Below, piece by piece: positions 22,012-30,174 of a stretch of 30,174 nt of DNA. The DNA is from a virus. Every line of letters starts with the position of its first letter. The first letter of the stretch is position 1. The notes beneath the pieces were generated by a model. That model worked only from the letters and a program-made list of their open reading frames with translations. It was not told where the DNA came from and did no database searches. Where the stretch lies: the IMG/VR virus record IMGVR_UViG_3300001450_000022, positions 54,591-84,764 of that record. One strand, given 5' to 3'. A program made the translations under genes and the position numbers.

Positions 22012-25000
22012 TTTTATAAAAACTGGTATCTACAACATCTTCGTTTTGGATTAAATCGAATCTAAGATCAAAGCCAGTATTCATTTGCCCATAGGTCAAT
22101 CTATTTTGAACCTCAGTAAATGTGTATTGGTTTTGTTTGTGATTCTCTGCAACCATATTATAGTTGTCTCCAGTCTTAGCGTATACATTGACGCTGAAAC
22201 TTAATGTAGATAAGTCTAAATTTCTAGCGTATTCGTCTACGGAATTTATGAAATAAGAGCAATCATTACTTAAAGACTGCCCACTTCCATAACCTGTTCC
22301 ATCGACTCTCACTTGTCCAAAAATAACATCTCCGTCTATTTTTCTAATTAGAGGTTTTATGTATCTTTGAGTTGGCGGTGAGATTGAAAAAGTTTTTGGA
22401 TTACCCATAACAGATTCTGGATTTTTTAAAGCAGCTATATTGATTGAGTAATTGCCGTCCATCAATCCATTAATTCTGAAAGGTGTTCCCGCACCGTCTG
22501 AAGCTTCAGTTGTATCTTTTTGAACTTCTTTTTGAAAATAAGGTGATGATCTATTTGTTTTTAAAACTGTTACCCTATACGAAGTTTCAATTCCATCTCC
22601 AACTGAATTTATATCACCAGTTATGCTGTAAGTTAAATTGTTGTTTTGGAATATTTCAAAATTAAACACTGGTGCAGTCGGTCTATTTATTTCGTGTTTA
22701 GGTATACCTATATTATATGTGTTTTCTTCTAGATCAAAATCTTCATCTTCTATCATGTTGAATTTCCTTCTCTCGTACTGAAGGGCGTCTATGTTAAATA
22801 GGTTATCTTCTTCTGCGCTTATTTTTACTATTTTAAATTCTCCAGTTACTTGATTATTTAATTCTACATTAAAGTACGAACCTACTTGAACTCCAGTAAT
22901 GTCTTTAAAATTAGAATCGCCACTGTTTAAAAAAACTTTTATTCCATTGTTTTCTTTTAATACCCCAGTCAAATAAAACTTAGAAATTTGTTCTGCATCT
23001 GAGTTTTCTATTTCTGATATTGGCAGTCTACCAGTGTACTTATCTTGATCAATTCCAAATACTTGCACTCTATCATAATTAACTACATCGTAAAGAGTAT
23101 GCAATTCTGTTTGTTTTTTGTTGTTGTAGGCGTATAAACCCCCGTTTTGTTCCCCTGTTAATATAGAGCCAGTATTAATTTGGTCTTCTATAATAAAATA
23201 TGGAGGTGTGCTATTAGGTTTACCTGTTTCTATTTCTAAAATTCTTCCGTAATTAATTTCAAAGTTTTTCACTTCGTCATCAATTCTAATGATATCTCCT
23301 GGTTCTAGAAATAAAGCCTCTCTACCAGCTTTAAAATTAACTAATTCTGTCTCTAGTTTATTAGATAACATTATGTATTTACCTAAACGTCTAGCTTGTG
23401 ATTTAGATGTGCATCCAATACCATTAGCTTTATTTGTGACTATACCGTACTGCCTTATTCTTTCTTCGTCTTCTATGTATTCGTACTTAGTAACAAATTG
23501 ATCTTTAGCATCTGAGTATGGGACTTCGACTCTTGTAAATCTAGCAGATGAAGTTATATCTCCATAATTAAAAACTCCATCGAAAACATTTCCATTATTA
23601 AAAATTGCAGCTAACTCTTTAGGCTTATCAGCGTTAAAGGTTAAAGATGCTCCATCCCAAAAAGATATAGCTCTAAATATAGACGCTATGTTTCCTAAAA
23701 TCTCAAAAGCGTTTGCGCTAGCAGTTAGCCTTATATTTGCGGAAAACCTAGGCTCTAAACCTAAACTTGAATCCAGTACACCATCATACAAACCATCACT
23801 ATCGACTGCATCACAAAATCTACCTATTTCATAAAGCTTGAATATATTAACATCTTCTCTGTCATCTAAGTTATTACCCACTCCATAAACTGGATTTATC
23901 ATTAGATCGTATAAGATCCAAGCGGGGTTATCTGTCCAACCTAATTTAAAGGTGCCGTCCCAATCTCCATTGTAAAGAACTTCTTTATTTTTGCCAAATT
24001 CAAAACTAGAATCAGTTTCTACAGTTCCTAAACCATAAGTATTACTAGCAATAATTAACCCAGCATGAGCCCCACCAATTTTATCTTTTAGCGCTGTGCC
24101 CAATCTAATTGTTTGTATTACTGTTCCATCATACCAATTTATTAATTGATTGTTTCTATAAATTTTTAAATCAACAATTTTTGAGTTAGCTGTTATTCTA
24201 GAATTGAAGCCGTTTGTATATGCCCCAATTTGAAAATTGTTTTGATTTCCAGGATCCATGTCATAACTTGTTGTCCAGCCAGTGTCTGTGTTTGAACCTA
24301 TTATTTCTCCCGTTTCAAAATTCCTAACAACAATTAACATATTGTTACCGCCTGTTCTTTTAACTCTTATATCATATATTATTGAGTTTAAGTTTGATTC
24401 ACCTATTTTTACTTTTACATCACCCCCAGTTGGGCTAAAGATAATAATCATAGCATCAGTTGTATTTTCACCCCTTTGTATTAACGCTAATCTATTTGCA
24501 TTGGTTGTACTTGAAGGGTCAAATGTATCATAAACATATTGGCTTCCATCGTCATCGCCACTACCAAAAAAAATTGTTCCAAATTTTACCTTAACTCTAA
24601 CTTCGAAATTGTCATCACCCAAATATATCCTTTTTGAAGCGCGTGCTACATCGCCTAATGTCCATTTATATATATCTCTTTTACCGTAAAGATTAGAATT
24701 ATCAACAAACCTTTTATCACTTCCATCTGTATTTAATGGCTGATAGTTTGACGGTATTAAAACTTTCTTAAGTCTCACATCAAATTCCCTAGATGGTTGG
24801 CTACTAAAAGTTCTTGCATCAAATGTTGATCCAGCGATTGCACTAAATGGATAAATGAAATTCTGTTTAGTGGTTTCCGTAAAATAGCTTATAGATACAT
24901 CCCTTCTTATTAGAGTAGAATCTGTTTCGTGACTTAATTTATTTATTTCTACATATCTATTTACATCTCTCCAAGAATTGCCAGGAAATAAATATTCTCC

Positions 25001-26839
25001 AGTTGCAAGATTAAATTCTGTAACCAAATCATCAGTTAATCCTGGTACACTTACTTGATCTATCTTTAAATTTTTTAATTCCGTATTCTTGGGCAAATCT
25101 TCTAATTCATCTATTGTCGACATATAAGAAGACTGTATTAAAGAAGTGTATTGTTTATTCAGTCTTTCTCTGAATTGGCTCAATGCTATATTTTTAATAT
25201 CATTTCCACCAGAAAGAAGCGCTCCTACAGAACTACCTATTGTGTCATTTCCAATTTCACCAGACTCACTAATATCTCCTTCAAATCCATATTGTATATG
25301 TAGATCTAAAGTCGCAGGTCTTTGAATGCCTGCATCGTCTCCAGCATCAAGAGTGTCAAATAAAGAATCTATTGATATTGATGGATAACACTGATCAACT
25401 TCCATTCTTCTTATAATATGCCTGTAACCATAACTGTCATGCTGTAATGGTTGGCTAGCCATCCAAGCTGAAAAGTCTCCAGCATTTCTGTTATCTGCAT
25501 ATCCCCCCTCTGATCCAGTCGCCCCTGGATCTGTTGCGTTATCATCATTTATTCCAGTAGCCTTACCACCATACTTTAATGGCCCTAGTAAAATCTGTCT
25601 AGCTTGAAAATCTTGACTACCTTGTTGATATCCATCTGTAACTGGTTGTTGCTCTTCTCCATTTCTAAAATCAAAACTAACATTTGAGTAATTGTATTTT
25701 GAATTTAAATCACTTACAAAACCAATCTTTAACTCGGCACCATCTGTTAATCCCTTAACTGGCGATATTTGATTTGTACTAGCTGATTCTAAGGATATGC
25801 CATCATTATCAAAAACGAAAACGTCATGTTCCCCTGTTGTGCCACTTGCTATTGCACTACCTCCACCATTCGTAGGTAAAATTAAATCATCATCATCCTT
25901 TTTAACAAAAAATATACCTGTATTAAAACTTAATTTATTTTCTGTTGTGTCAGAAGCGCCACTCACTGGGTGTATAGTATCTACATCTCCAATATGAAAA
26001 AAGAATGCACCGCCACCTACAAAATCCGTAACCTTAGTTAAATTATTAATTTGTCCAGTTTTTCTTAATTCACGAGTTTGACTCTGATTAAAAACTGGGG
26101 CTATAAAATTAAAATCCTCTGGTACATTTATTGTGTCTCTGTCATTTATTTGTATTTGACGTTTTATTGGTGTGCCAGGTATAGAGTTTCCACTTCCTTG
26201 AAACAATAAATTTTGAAAATCAAAAACTGTCGTTAAATAAGGATTAACGACATCATCTCCCCGATTAGTTGATATTCTTCCAGAAATTGCATTGTGATCA
26301 ACTGGGAGACCTGCATACTGAGAGTCGTTAAATATGCCATTGATGTCATATTCTGCTATACCAAATCTAGCTAAACCAGAATTTTGAGATATGTAATCAA
26401 CCAATTGTGGTTTGTATGCATCTATATCTTCTTTTTTTTTGGTTGCTAGATAAGCATTAGGAGCGGTTGAACTTGCTATTGCACTAGTAAGTCTAGACTT
26501 AATATTATCCAATATTCTGCTAATAGACCCAGTAGTCAACCTATCGACATCTTTAATCTTAGAGAATGGTAGTTTTTGACTATTTGCATTTAAATTTTCT
26601 GGGGCTTTAACTGGAGTCTTGTTTAAATAAAGGGACTCAAACTCGCTTAAGCCTTTAGCGTATTTGCCATTTGGAGTCACTAAACCCTCAATTGGCCCCT
26701 CTCCAAGTAAATCTAGAACAGATAGTGCGGAAGAGGATTGTAAAGCATTTGTTTGTTCTGGTGGCTTAAGCTCCGCTTGACCAATAATATTTGGTTGCGC
26801 CCTTAATTTTTTTTCTAGATATTCCTTGAAGTCCTTCAT
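21998..26839 (-). CDS. gpJ-like tail-tip/host-specificity protein, LamG-bearing copy
   Basis: A 1613-residue homologue of lambda gpJ. Residues 39-53 (LSVLDLLGEGPIEGL) match the gpJ N-terminal VIDAISEGPIEG. VDQCYPSISID matches IDVKQCYPNTALV. NGDWDGTFKLGWTDNPAWILYDLMINPVYGVG matches the gpJ core (GIWDGTFKPAYSNNMAWCLWDMLTHPRYGMG), followed by IGRFCDAV, GLEPRFSANI and TSKSQARRLGKYI. A fibronectin-III-like segment starts near residue 1385. Between about 723 and 953 it has an extra LamG-like lectin domain absent from its paralogue at 27232. It assembles at the tail tip and probably contacts the host receptor. The ATG lies 12 nt after the previous gene, with TATATT at -12. Its 3' end runs 14 nt into the convergent gene. 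Confidence 0.88.
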   Translation of the reverse strand: MKDFKEYLEKKLRAQPNIIGQAELKPPEQTNALQSSSALSVLDLLGEGPIEGLVTPNGKYAKGLSEFESLYLNKTPVKAPENLNANSQKLPFSKIKDVDRLTTGSISRILDNIKSRLTSAIASSTAPNAYLATKKKEDIDAYKPQLVDYISQNSGLARFGIAEYDINGIFNDSQYAGLPVDHNAISGRISTNRGDDVVNPYLTTVFDFQNLLFQGSGNSIPGTPIKRQIQINDRDTINVPEDFNFIAPVFNQSQTRELRKTGQINNLTKVTDFVGGGAFFFHIGDVDTIHPVSGASDTTENKLSFNTGIFFVKKDDDDLILPTNGGGSAIASGTTGEHDVFVFDNDGISLESASTNQISPVKGLTDGAELKIGFVSDLNSKYNYSNVSFDFRNGEEQQPVTDGYQQGSQDFQARQILLGPLKYGGKATGINDDNATDPGATGSEGGYADNRNAGDFSAWMASQPLQHDSYGYRHIIRRMEVDQCYPSISIDSLFDTLDAGDDAGIQRPATLDLHIQYGFEGDISESGEIGNDTIGSSVGALLSGGNDIKNIALSQFRERLNKQYTSLIQSSYMSTIDELEDLPKNTELKNLKIDQVSVPGLTDDLVTEFNLATGEYLFPGNSWRDVNRYVEINKLSHETDSTLIRRDVSISYFTETTKQNFIYPFSAIAGSTFDARTFSSQPSREFDVRLKKVLIPSNYQPLNTDGSDKRFVDNSNLYGKRDIYKWTLGDVARASKRIYLGDDNFEVRVKVKFGTIFFGSGDDDGSQYVYDTFDPSSTTNANRLALIQRGENTTDAMIIIFSPTGGDVKVKIGESNLNSIIYDIRVKRTGGNNMLIVVRNFETGEIIGSNTDTGWTTSYDMDPGNQNNFQIGAYTNGFNSRITANSKIVDLKIYRNNQLINWYDGTVIQTIRLGTALKDKIGGAHAGLIIASNTYGLGTVETDSSFEFGKNKEVLYNGDWDGTFKLGWTDNPAWILYDLMINPVYGVGNNLDDREDVNIFKLYEIGRFCDAVDSDGLYDGVLDSSLGLEPRFSANIRLTASANAFEILGNIASIFRAISFWDGASLTFNADKPKELAAIFNNGNVFDGVFNYGDITSSARFTRVEVPYSDAKDQFVTKYEYIEDEERIRQYGIVTNKANGIGCTSKSQARRLGKYIMLSNKLETELVNFKAGREALFLEPGDIIRIDDEVKNFEINYGRILEIETGKPNSTPPYFIIEDQINTGSILTGEQNGGLYAYNNKKQTELHTLYDVVNYDRVQVFGIDQDKYTGRLPISEIENSDAEQISKFYLTGVLKENNGIKVFLNSGDSNFKDITGVQVGSYFNVELNNQVTGEFKIVKISAEEDNLFNIDALQYERRKFNMIEDEDFDLEENTYNIGIPKHEINRPTAPVFNFEIFQNNNLTYSITGDINSVGDGIETSYRVTVLKTNRSSPYFQKEVQKDTTEASDGAGTPFRINGLMDGNYSINIAALKNPESVMGNPKTFSISPPTQRYIKPLIRKIDGDVIFGQVRVDGTGYGSGQSLSNDCSYFINSVDEYARNLDLSTLSFSVNVYAKTGDNYNMVAENHKQNQYTFTEVQNRLTYGQMNTGFDLRFDLIQNEDVVDTSFYKTTIT
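23978..24672 (-). other. LamG-like lectin domain inserted in tail-tip protein
   Basis: About 231 residues (723-953 of the tail-tip protein) lie between DKRFVDNSNLYGKRDI and NGDWDGTF, where the paralogue goes directly from DKRFIKNANDLGTRVI to DGDWDGAL. The insert has the concanavalin/LamG pattern: NFEVRVKVKFG, LIQRGE, RTGGNNMLIVVRNFETGEIIG, NFQIGAYTNGF and ANSKIVDLKIYRNNQLINW. Such domains usually bind glycans. The fold is judged from pattern only. Confidence 0.62.
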
Positions 26840-26845
26840 GCCTAA

Positions 26846-26851
26846 AATATA
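26846..26851 (-). promoter_or_regulatory. Candidate -10 box before the 1613-aa tail gene
   Basis: On the minus strand TATATT lies exactly at -12 to -7 from the ATG at 26839. No TTGACA-like -35 is present at the expected distance (it reads AGCTAT). It may be an internal tail promoter, or chance in AT-rich DNA. Confidence 0.3.
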
Positions 26852-27232
26852 TTACACTACAAATACGATAGCTTCATCTATTGATTCGTCTTGTTGCTTT
26901 AAAATAACTTTAAAATTAAATTTTTTTAAATTTATTAATTTTTTATTAATAATTGCGCCCATCTCTTTTACTGTTTGAAATGCTTCTTTTTCAGTCTCTA
27001 GATTTTCATTTAACAAATCTATCTGGATCCATAAGTTTGGATACTTTATCCTTTCGTTTTTAAATCTAGTTTCGTTAAATATAGAAAATCCGATGAACAT
27101 TTTATCCTGCATTTTTATTTCAATTTTTTTTGCAGAAATAGAATAACCAGACGGATTACTTTCATTATTTATTTTTGATATAAATACTTTTTCCTTTTGA
27201 GGGGGTAAAATTTTTATTTCTTGATGCAACAT
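26852..27232 (-). CDS. Hypothetical tail-operon protein, 126 aa
   Basis: Unrecognised. It has no signal peptide or membrane segment. Alternating hydrophobic/polar segments (KKIEIKMQDKMFIGFSIF, YPNLWIQIDLL, FNFKVILKQQ, EAIVFVV) suggest a beta-sandwich-like protein with one charged helix (ETEKEAFQTVKEMGAII). Its ATG overlaps the stop of the upstream tail-tip gene by one base (TAATG), and it ends 12 nt before the second tail-tip gene, so it is co-translated with them. A tail assembly factor or small tip component is a guess from position. Confidence 0.6.
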   Translation of the reverse strand: MLHQEIKILPPQKEKVFISKINNESNPSGYSISAKKIEIKMQDKMFIGFSIFNETRFKNERIKYPNLWIQIDLLNENLETEKEAFQTVKEMGAIINKKLINLKKFNFKVILKQQDESIDEAIVFVV

Positions 27233-30174
27233 TATTCTATTGATTTAACAAAAACGTTATGAGTTCCATATATATATAAATTTTTGAACGATACCGTGGT
27301 CACTATAAAACCTCCTGCTGTAGTCGTGCCTTTTAATACTCTTTTTTCTTTTCTTATTCCATTGGGTAACACAACAGTGATTAAATATTTTTCTTCAGTT
27401 CCTAAAGTGTCACCATTGATAGTAAAATTCAAATCAAAATTTCCTACATTATTTTGCGTTTTTGTATGGGAAAAACTAATAGGCTCTGTTATTTGTTTTA
27501 TTTCATTTTCTAAAACACCAATGTTATAAGGGGTCTCTTGAGATAAATTAAAATCCTCATCACCACGTTCGATAAAATTAAATTTTCCGCTATTGTATTG
27601 TGTAGCTTCTATAGAATATAAATTATCTTGTTCTGGCGTTATCTTTAATACTCTATAAGTTTCTTGGGATCTGCTCTTTAAGTTTATATTGATATAAGAA
27701 TCAGTTTTCAACAAACTCATTGTTTGGCCAGATGTGTTTGTTAGATTTAATTTGATTGCATTGTTGCCACTTGATTCTGTAGAAGCTATTTGTATTTTAC
27801 TTATTTGTGGTGCATCAAAAGCATTTAATCTTTGGTTGTTTACTAGCCCGCCTTTTGCAATTTCATTATATAAATCTGCCTGTCCAGTTTGACCACTAGG
27901 TGCGTAAACAAAAGAGTTATTGTCTATGCTGTTTATGTTTATTGTATTTTCTATTGCAATCGTAGAGTCGTTTTCATTAACCTCAAGAATTTTTGCATAA
28001 TCAATTTCAAAGTTTTTCAATTCATCGTTTATACTAATAACTTCGCCCACGTTTAACATTAAGCTCTCAGATCCAGCTTTAAAGCCTACTATTTCCCTTT
28101 CTAGCTTGTTTGAATATAGAATATACCTACCAAGCCTTCTAGCCTGTCCTCTGCTCGTGGTGCCCCTACCATTAACTTTTCTTACTATCTTCCCATCTCT
28201 TCTGATTCCATCTTCATCTTCTAAAGATTCTACTTTTATTCTAAAATCATCCTCTCTATCTTGGAACTGAACCTCTACTACATTAAAGTTTGAGGACTTA
28301 GATACATCTTGATAATCAAACCTTCCGTCAAAAACATTTCCATTGTTGAAAAAAGCGGACACATCAACTGGCCTATCTGAATAAAAGTCTATTGATCCAT
28401 TTGACCAGAAAGGTTTTCCGTTAAATACTGTAGCTATTTGATTTATAATTTCAAATGCGTTATCTGCACTATCAATCAAAATATTACAAGAAAACCTTGG
28501 CTCTAAACCACCAAGACCATCACTTATGCCAACAAAATTTCCATCGTCATTTACTGCGTCACAATAACGTCCTATTTTATATAGATTAAATATATTTATA
28601 TCTTCTAAGTCGTCTAATCTACTGCCTAAACCATATCTGTTATTAATCAAAAGGTCATATAAAATCCAAGCAGGGTTATCCGTCCAAGCTGATTTTAAAG
28701 CTCCATCCCAATCCCCATCATAAATAACCCTTGTTCCTAAATCGTTAGCGTTTTTAATAAATCTTTTGTCGACACCTTCGTTATCTAGTGGCGTGTAATT
28801 AGAAGGCACTAAGACTTTTTTTAATCTAACGTTATATGTTCTATTTGGGATGTCATTAAAAGTTCTTGCGTCTAAACCAACCTTAGCTAAAGCTGAATTT
28901 GGGTAACTAAAACTTGTGTTTAAAATTTCACTTATAGCATACATCTCTATTTCTCTATTTACTTTAGTAGAATCAGTTTCGTAATCTAATTTTCTAACTG
29001 TAACGTATCTTTTATGTTTTTCTGATAAGCTTTTTAAACTTTCATTTGGGAATATTAAATTATCTGCATCGTCTTTTGCGTTTATTAAATCACTATATTT
29101 AGGCAAATCAAAATCATCTGAATTGAACGGATAAGGTTCGAAAGCAATACCTTGTATGTTAATTCTTTTTCTAATTGGTTGGTAAATATGGGACCCAGTT
29201 ACATTCTCAAAACCCATTTCAACCTCTATTGCTGCCGAAGCTCTGTCAGTTTCATTTTTTGGGTTTTTTGCATCATTATACCGTATGTTTTTTGAAAACA
29301 ACGAATGAACTGTTAAAGATACTGAAATTTTATCAATTTCTCTTTTTGTTACAATGTGCGTAGTCGAAGTATCATCTCTACTTAAACTGGCTGGTGATCT
29401 CCAATCAGCAAAATCTATAATTTCTCCAGGAGCTCCAAAGTTATCAAAAGAAGAATCAAAATCGCTCGCATTGGAGTCGCTAGATATACCACTAATATTT
29501 ATGTCGTGACTTGAGAAAGATGGATTATAAACTTCTCCAGTAATTGGAGCTGACCCCAAGGTTTCATTCCCTGCTAAATCGGCATACAGCTCATTACCTG
29601 TATTTGTAACGTCTAAAGTTCCCCCTTGACCACTTTTATACATACCCAATAAATCAACTCCAGTAGGCGCTTCAGCTTCTATACTGTAAGGTCCAAGCAA
29701 AAGATTTGAATAAACAAAAAATGCTCTACTCCCACTTACTATAGGTTTTTGATTCTCTTCTCCCAAAGTTGTTTGTACTTTTATGTTTGTAAAATTAAAA
29801 GTTTCTAATTGCTTTTCTTCTAATTTTATTTGTAAATTTCTGCCAGTTATTTCTCCACTGGGCTGATTAACATTTGGATTTGCCAAATGACTGTATTTAA
29901 TTCTCCCATCAGAATTTGCAGAAAAAACATCATACCCATACTTTATGCCGCTATTCAGTTTCGCTTCCGCAACACCATCGTCATCATCGCTAAAAATCAT
30001 GACCCTTTTCATGTTCCCGTCACTGACTCCAGACATAGCGTGATTGTTTTCCCCCAAGTATACTGGCCACATAAACGCTCCTCTAAATTTAACGAAAGGT
30101 TTTTCAACTAGCTCAACGTTGTGAGGATAAGCAACACTATTACCAGTAATTGTCCATACTTGTCTACGACGGCG
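27232..30174 (-). CDS. gpJ-like tail-tip protein, second copy, 5' end outside window
   Basis: Homologue of lambda gpJ and paralogue of the 1613-aa protein downstream. The frame is open to the window edge: the 34 codons before the ATG at 30072 have no stop and read like protein (VWTITGNSVAYPHNVELVEK and so on). The real start is therefore upstream, and at least 980 residues are visible. Core gpJ segments are present: DGDWDGALKSAWTDNPAWILYDLLINNRYGLG, IGRYCDAVNDDG, GLEPRFSCNI, TSRGQARRLGRYI. In a 60-residue stretch from the GDWDG block, 42 positions are identical to the paralogue. It lacks the LamG insert. Its stop overlaps the 126-aa gene by one base. Expected at the tail tip. Confidence 0.87.
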   Translation of the reverse strand, partial: RRRRQVWTITGNSVAYPHNVELVEKPFVKFRGAFMWPVYLGENNHAMSGVSDGNMKRVMIFSDDDDGVAEAKLNSGIKYGYDVFSANSDGRIKYSHLANPNVNQPSGEITGRNLQIKLEEKQLETFNFTNIKVQTTLGEENQKPIVSGSRAFFVYSNLLLGPYSIEAEAPTGVDLLGMYKSGQGGTLDVTNTGNELYADLAGNETLGSAPITGEVYNPSFSSHDINISGISSDSNASDFDSSFDNFGAPGEIIDFADWRSPASLSRDDTSTTHIVTKREIDKISVSLTVHSLFSKNIRYNDAKNPKNETDRASAAIEVEMGFENVTGSHIYQPIRKRINIQGIAFEPYPFNSDDFDLPKYSDLINAKDDADNLIFPNESLKSLSEKHKRYVTVRKLDYETDSTKVNREIEMYAISEILNTSFSYPNSALAKVGLDARTFNDIPNRTYNVRLKKVLVPSNYTPLDNEGVDKRFIKNANDLGTRVIYDGDWDGALKSAWTDNPAWILYDLLINNRYGLGSRLDDLEDINIFNLYKIGRYCDAVNDDGNFVGISDGLGGLEPRFSCNILIDSADNAFEIINQIATVFNGKPFWSNGSIDFYSDRPVDVSAFFNNGNVFDGRFDYQDVSKSSNFNVVEVQFQDREDDFRIKVESLEDEDGIRRDGKIVRKVNGRGTTSRGQARRLGRYILYSNKLEREIVGFKAGSESLMLNVGEVISINDELKNFEIDYAKILEVNENDSTIAIENTININSIDNNSFVYAPSGQTGQADLYNEIAKGGLVNNQRLNAFDAPQISKIQIASTESSGNNAIKLNLTNTSGQTMSLLKTDSYININLKSRSQETYRVLKITPEQDNLYSIEATQYNSGKFNFIERGDEDFNLSQETPYNIGVLENEIKQITEPISFSHTKTQNNVGNFDLNFTINGDTLGTEEKYLITVVLPNGIRKEKRVLKGTTTAGGFIVTTVSFKNLYIYGTHNVFVKSIE

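Noticed and set aside
1-30174. tRNA genes, CRISPR arrays, insertion sequences and attachment sites
   Set aside because: No cloverleaf-like segments, regularly spaced repeats, transposase signatures or integrase were seen on reading. Faint cases would need a dedicated scan.

Overview
The window is a densely packed, AT-rich (roughly two-thirds A+T by eye) piece of a tailed bacteriophage genome, probably a large lambda-like siphovirus of a Gram-negative, possibly aquatic host. Three things support this. A near-complete DnaB / primase / RecA / DNA polymerase III replication set lies on the plus strand. Two lambda gpJ-type tail-tip proteins lie on the minus strand. One gene has a secretion signal and a beta-barrel-like body ending in Phe, which implies an outer membrane in the host. 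Clear Shine-Dalgarno sequences are almost absent before the start codons, and most genes overlap by 1-43 nt. The missing Shine-Dalgarno sites would fit a Bacteroidota host, but that is only an inference. No tRNA, rRNA, CRISPR array or insertion sequence was seen, and no stretch over 300 nt lacks a gene.

Layout. 1-1984: sugar-nucleotide genes (a cytidylyltransferase cut by the window edge, a HAD phosphatase, GDP-mannose 4,6-dehydratase). 1956-3421: a small unknown gene and a RecA-like recombinase. 3432-4210: a secreted beta-barrel-like protein bracketed by terminators, resembling a moron. 4211-8431: a PD-(D/E)XK endonuclease, a small unknown, DnaB-like helicase, TOPRIM primase and a Cas4/RecB-like nuclease. 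8454-13483: a DNA polymerase III alpha subunit broken into two genes. The PHP domain is first, then a DnaQ-type exonuclease, then a long coiled-coil protein, then the catalytic core. 13480-16961: a ClpA-like ATPase with only the N-domain and first AAA+ module, a small basic protein, a kinase-fold protein lacking both catalytic aspartates, and a GNAT protein of the leucyl/arginyl-tRNA-protein transferase type. 16928-17584: one minus-strand unknown. 17642-22011: a possible ssDNA-binding protein, a GT4 glycosyltransferase fused to half of a GT9 domain, a DUF6165-like gene, the other half of the GT9 domain, and a possible recombination protein. 21998-30174 (minus): two paralogous gpJ-like tail-tip proteins with a small gene between them, converging on the plus-strand genes.

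How the parts work together. The central block should give self-sufficient replication: helicase, primase, polymerase with separate proofreading and PHP subunits, recombinase and nucleases. The flanking sugar genes probably supply and use activated sugars to decorate virion, DNA or host envelope. The Clp/transferase block hints at interference with host protein turnover. The tail block suggests a tip with two related J proteins, one of which carries an inserted LamG-like lectin domain.

Regulation. Several transcription-unit starts have a -10-like hexamer ending 6-7 nt before the ATG, which predicts leaderless mRNAs. The clearest case, before 8454, has TTGACA-N16-TATATT with a perfect dyad enclosing the -10. 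The polymerase split, the GT9 split and the degraded-Clp/transferase cluster are the most unusual features.
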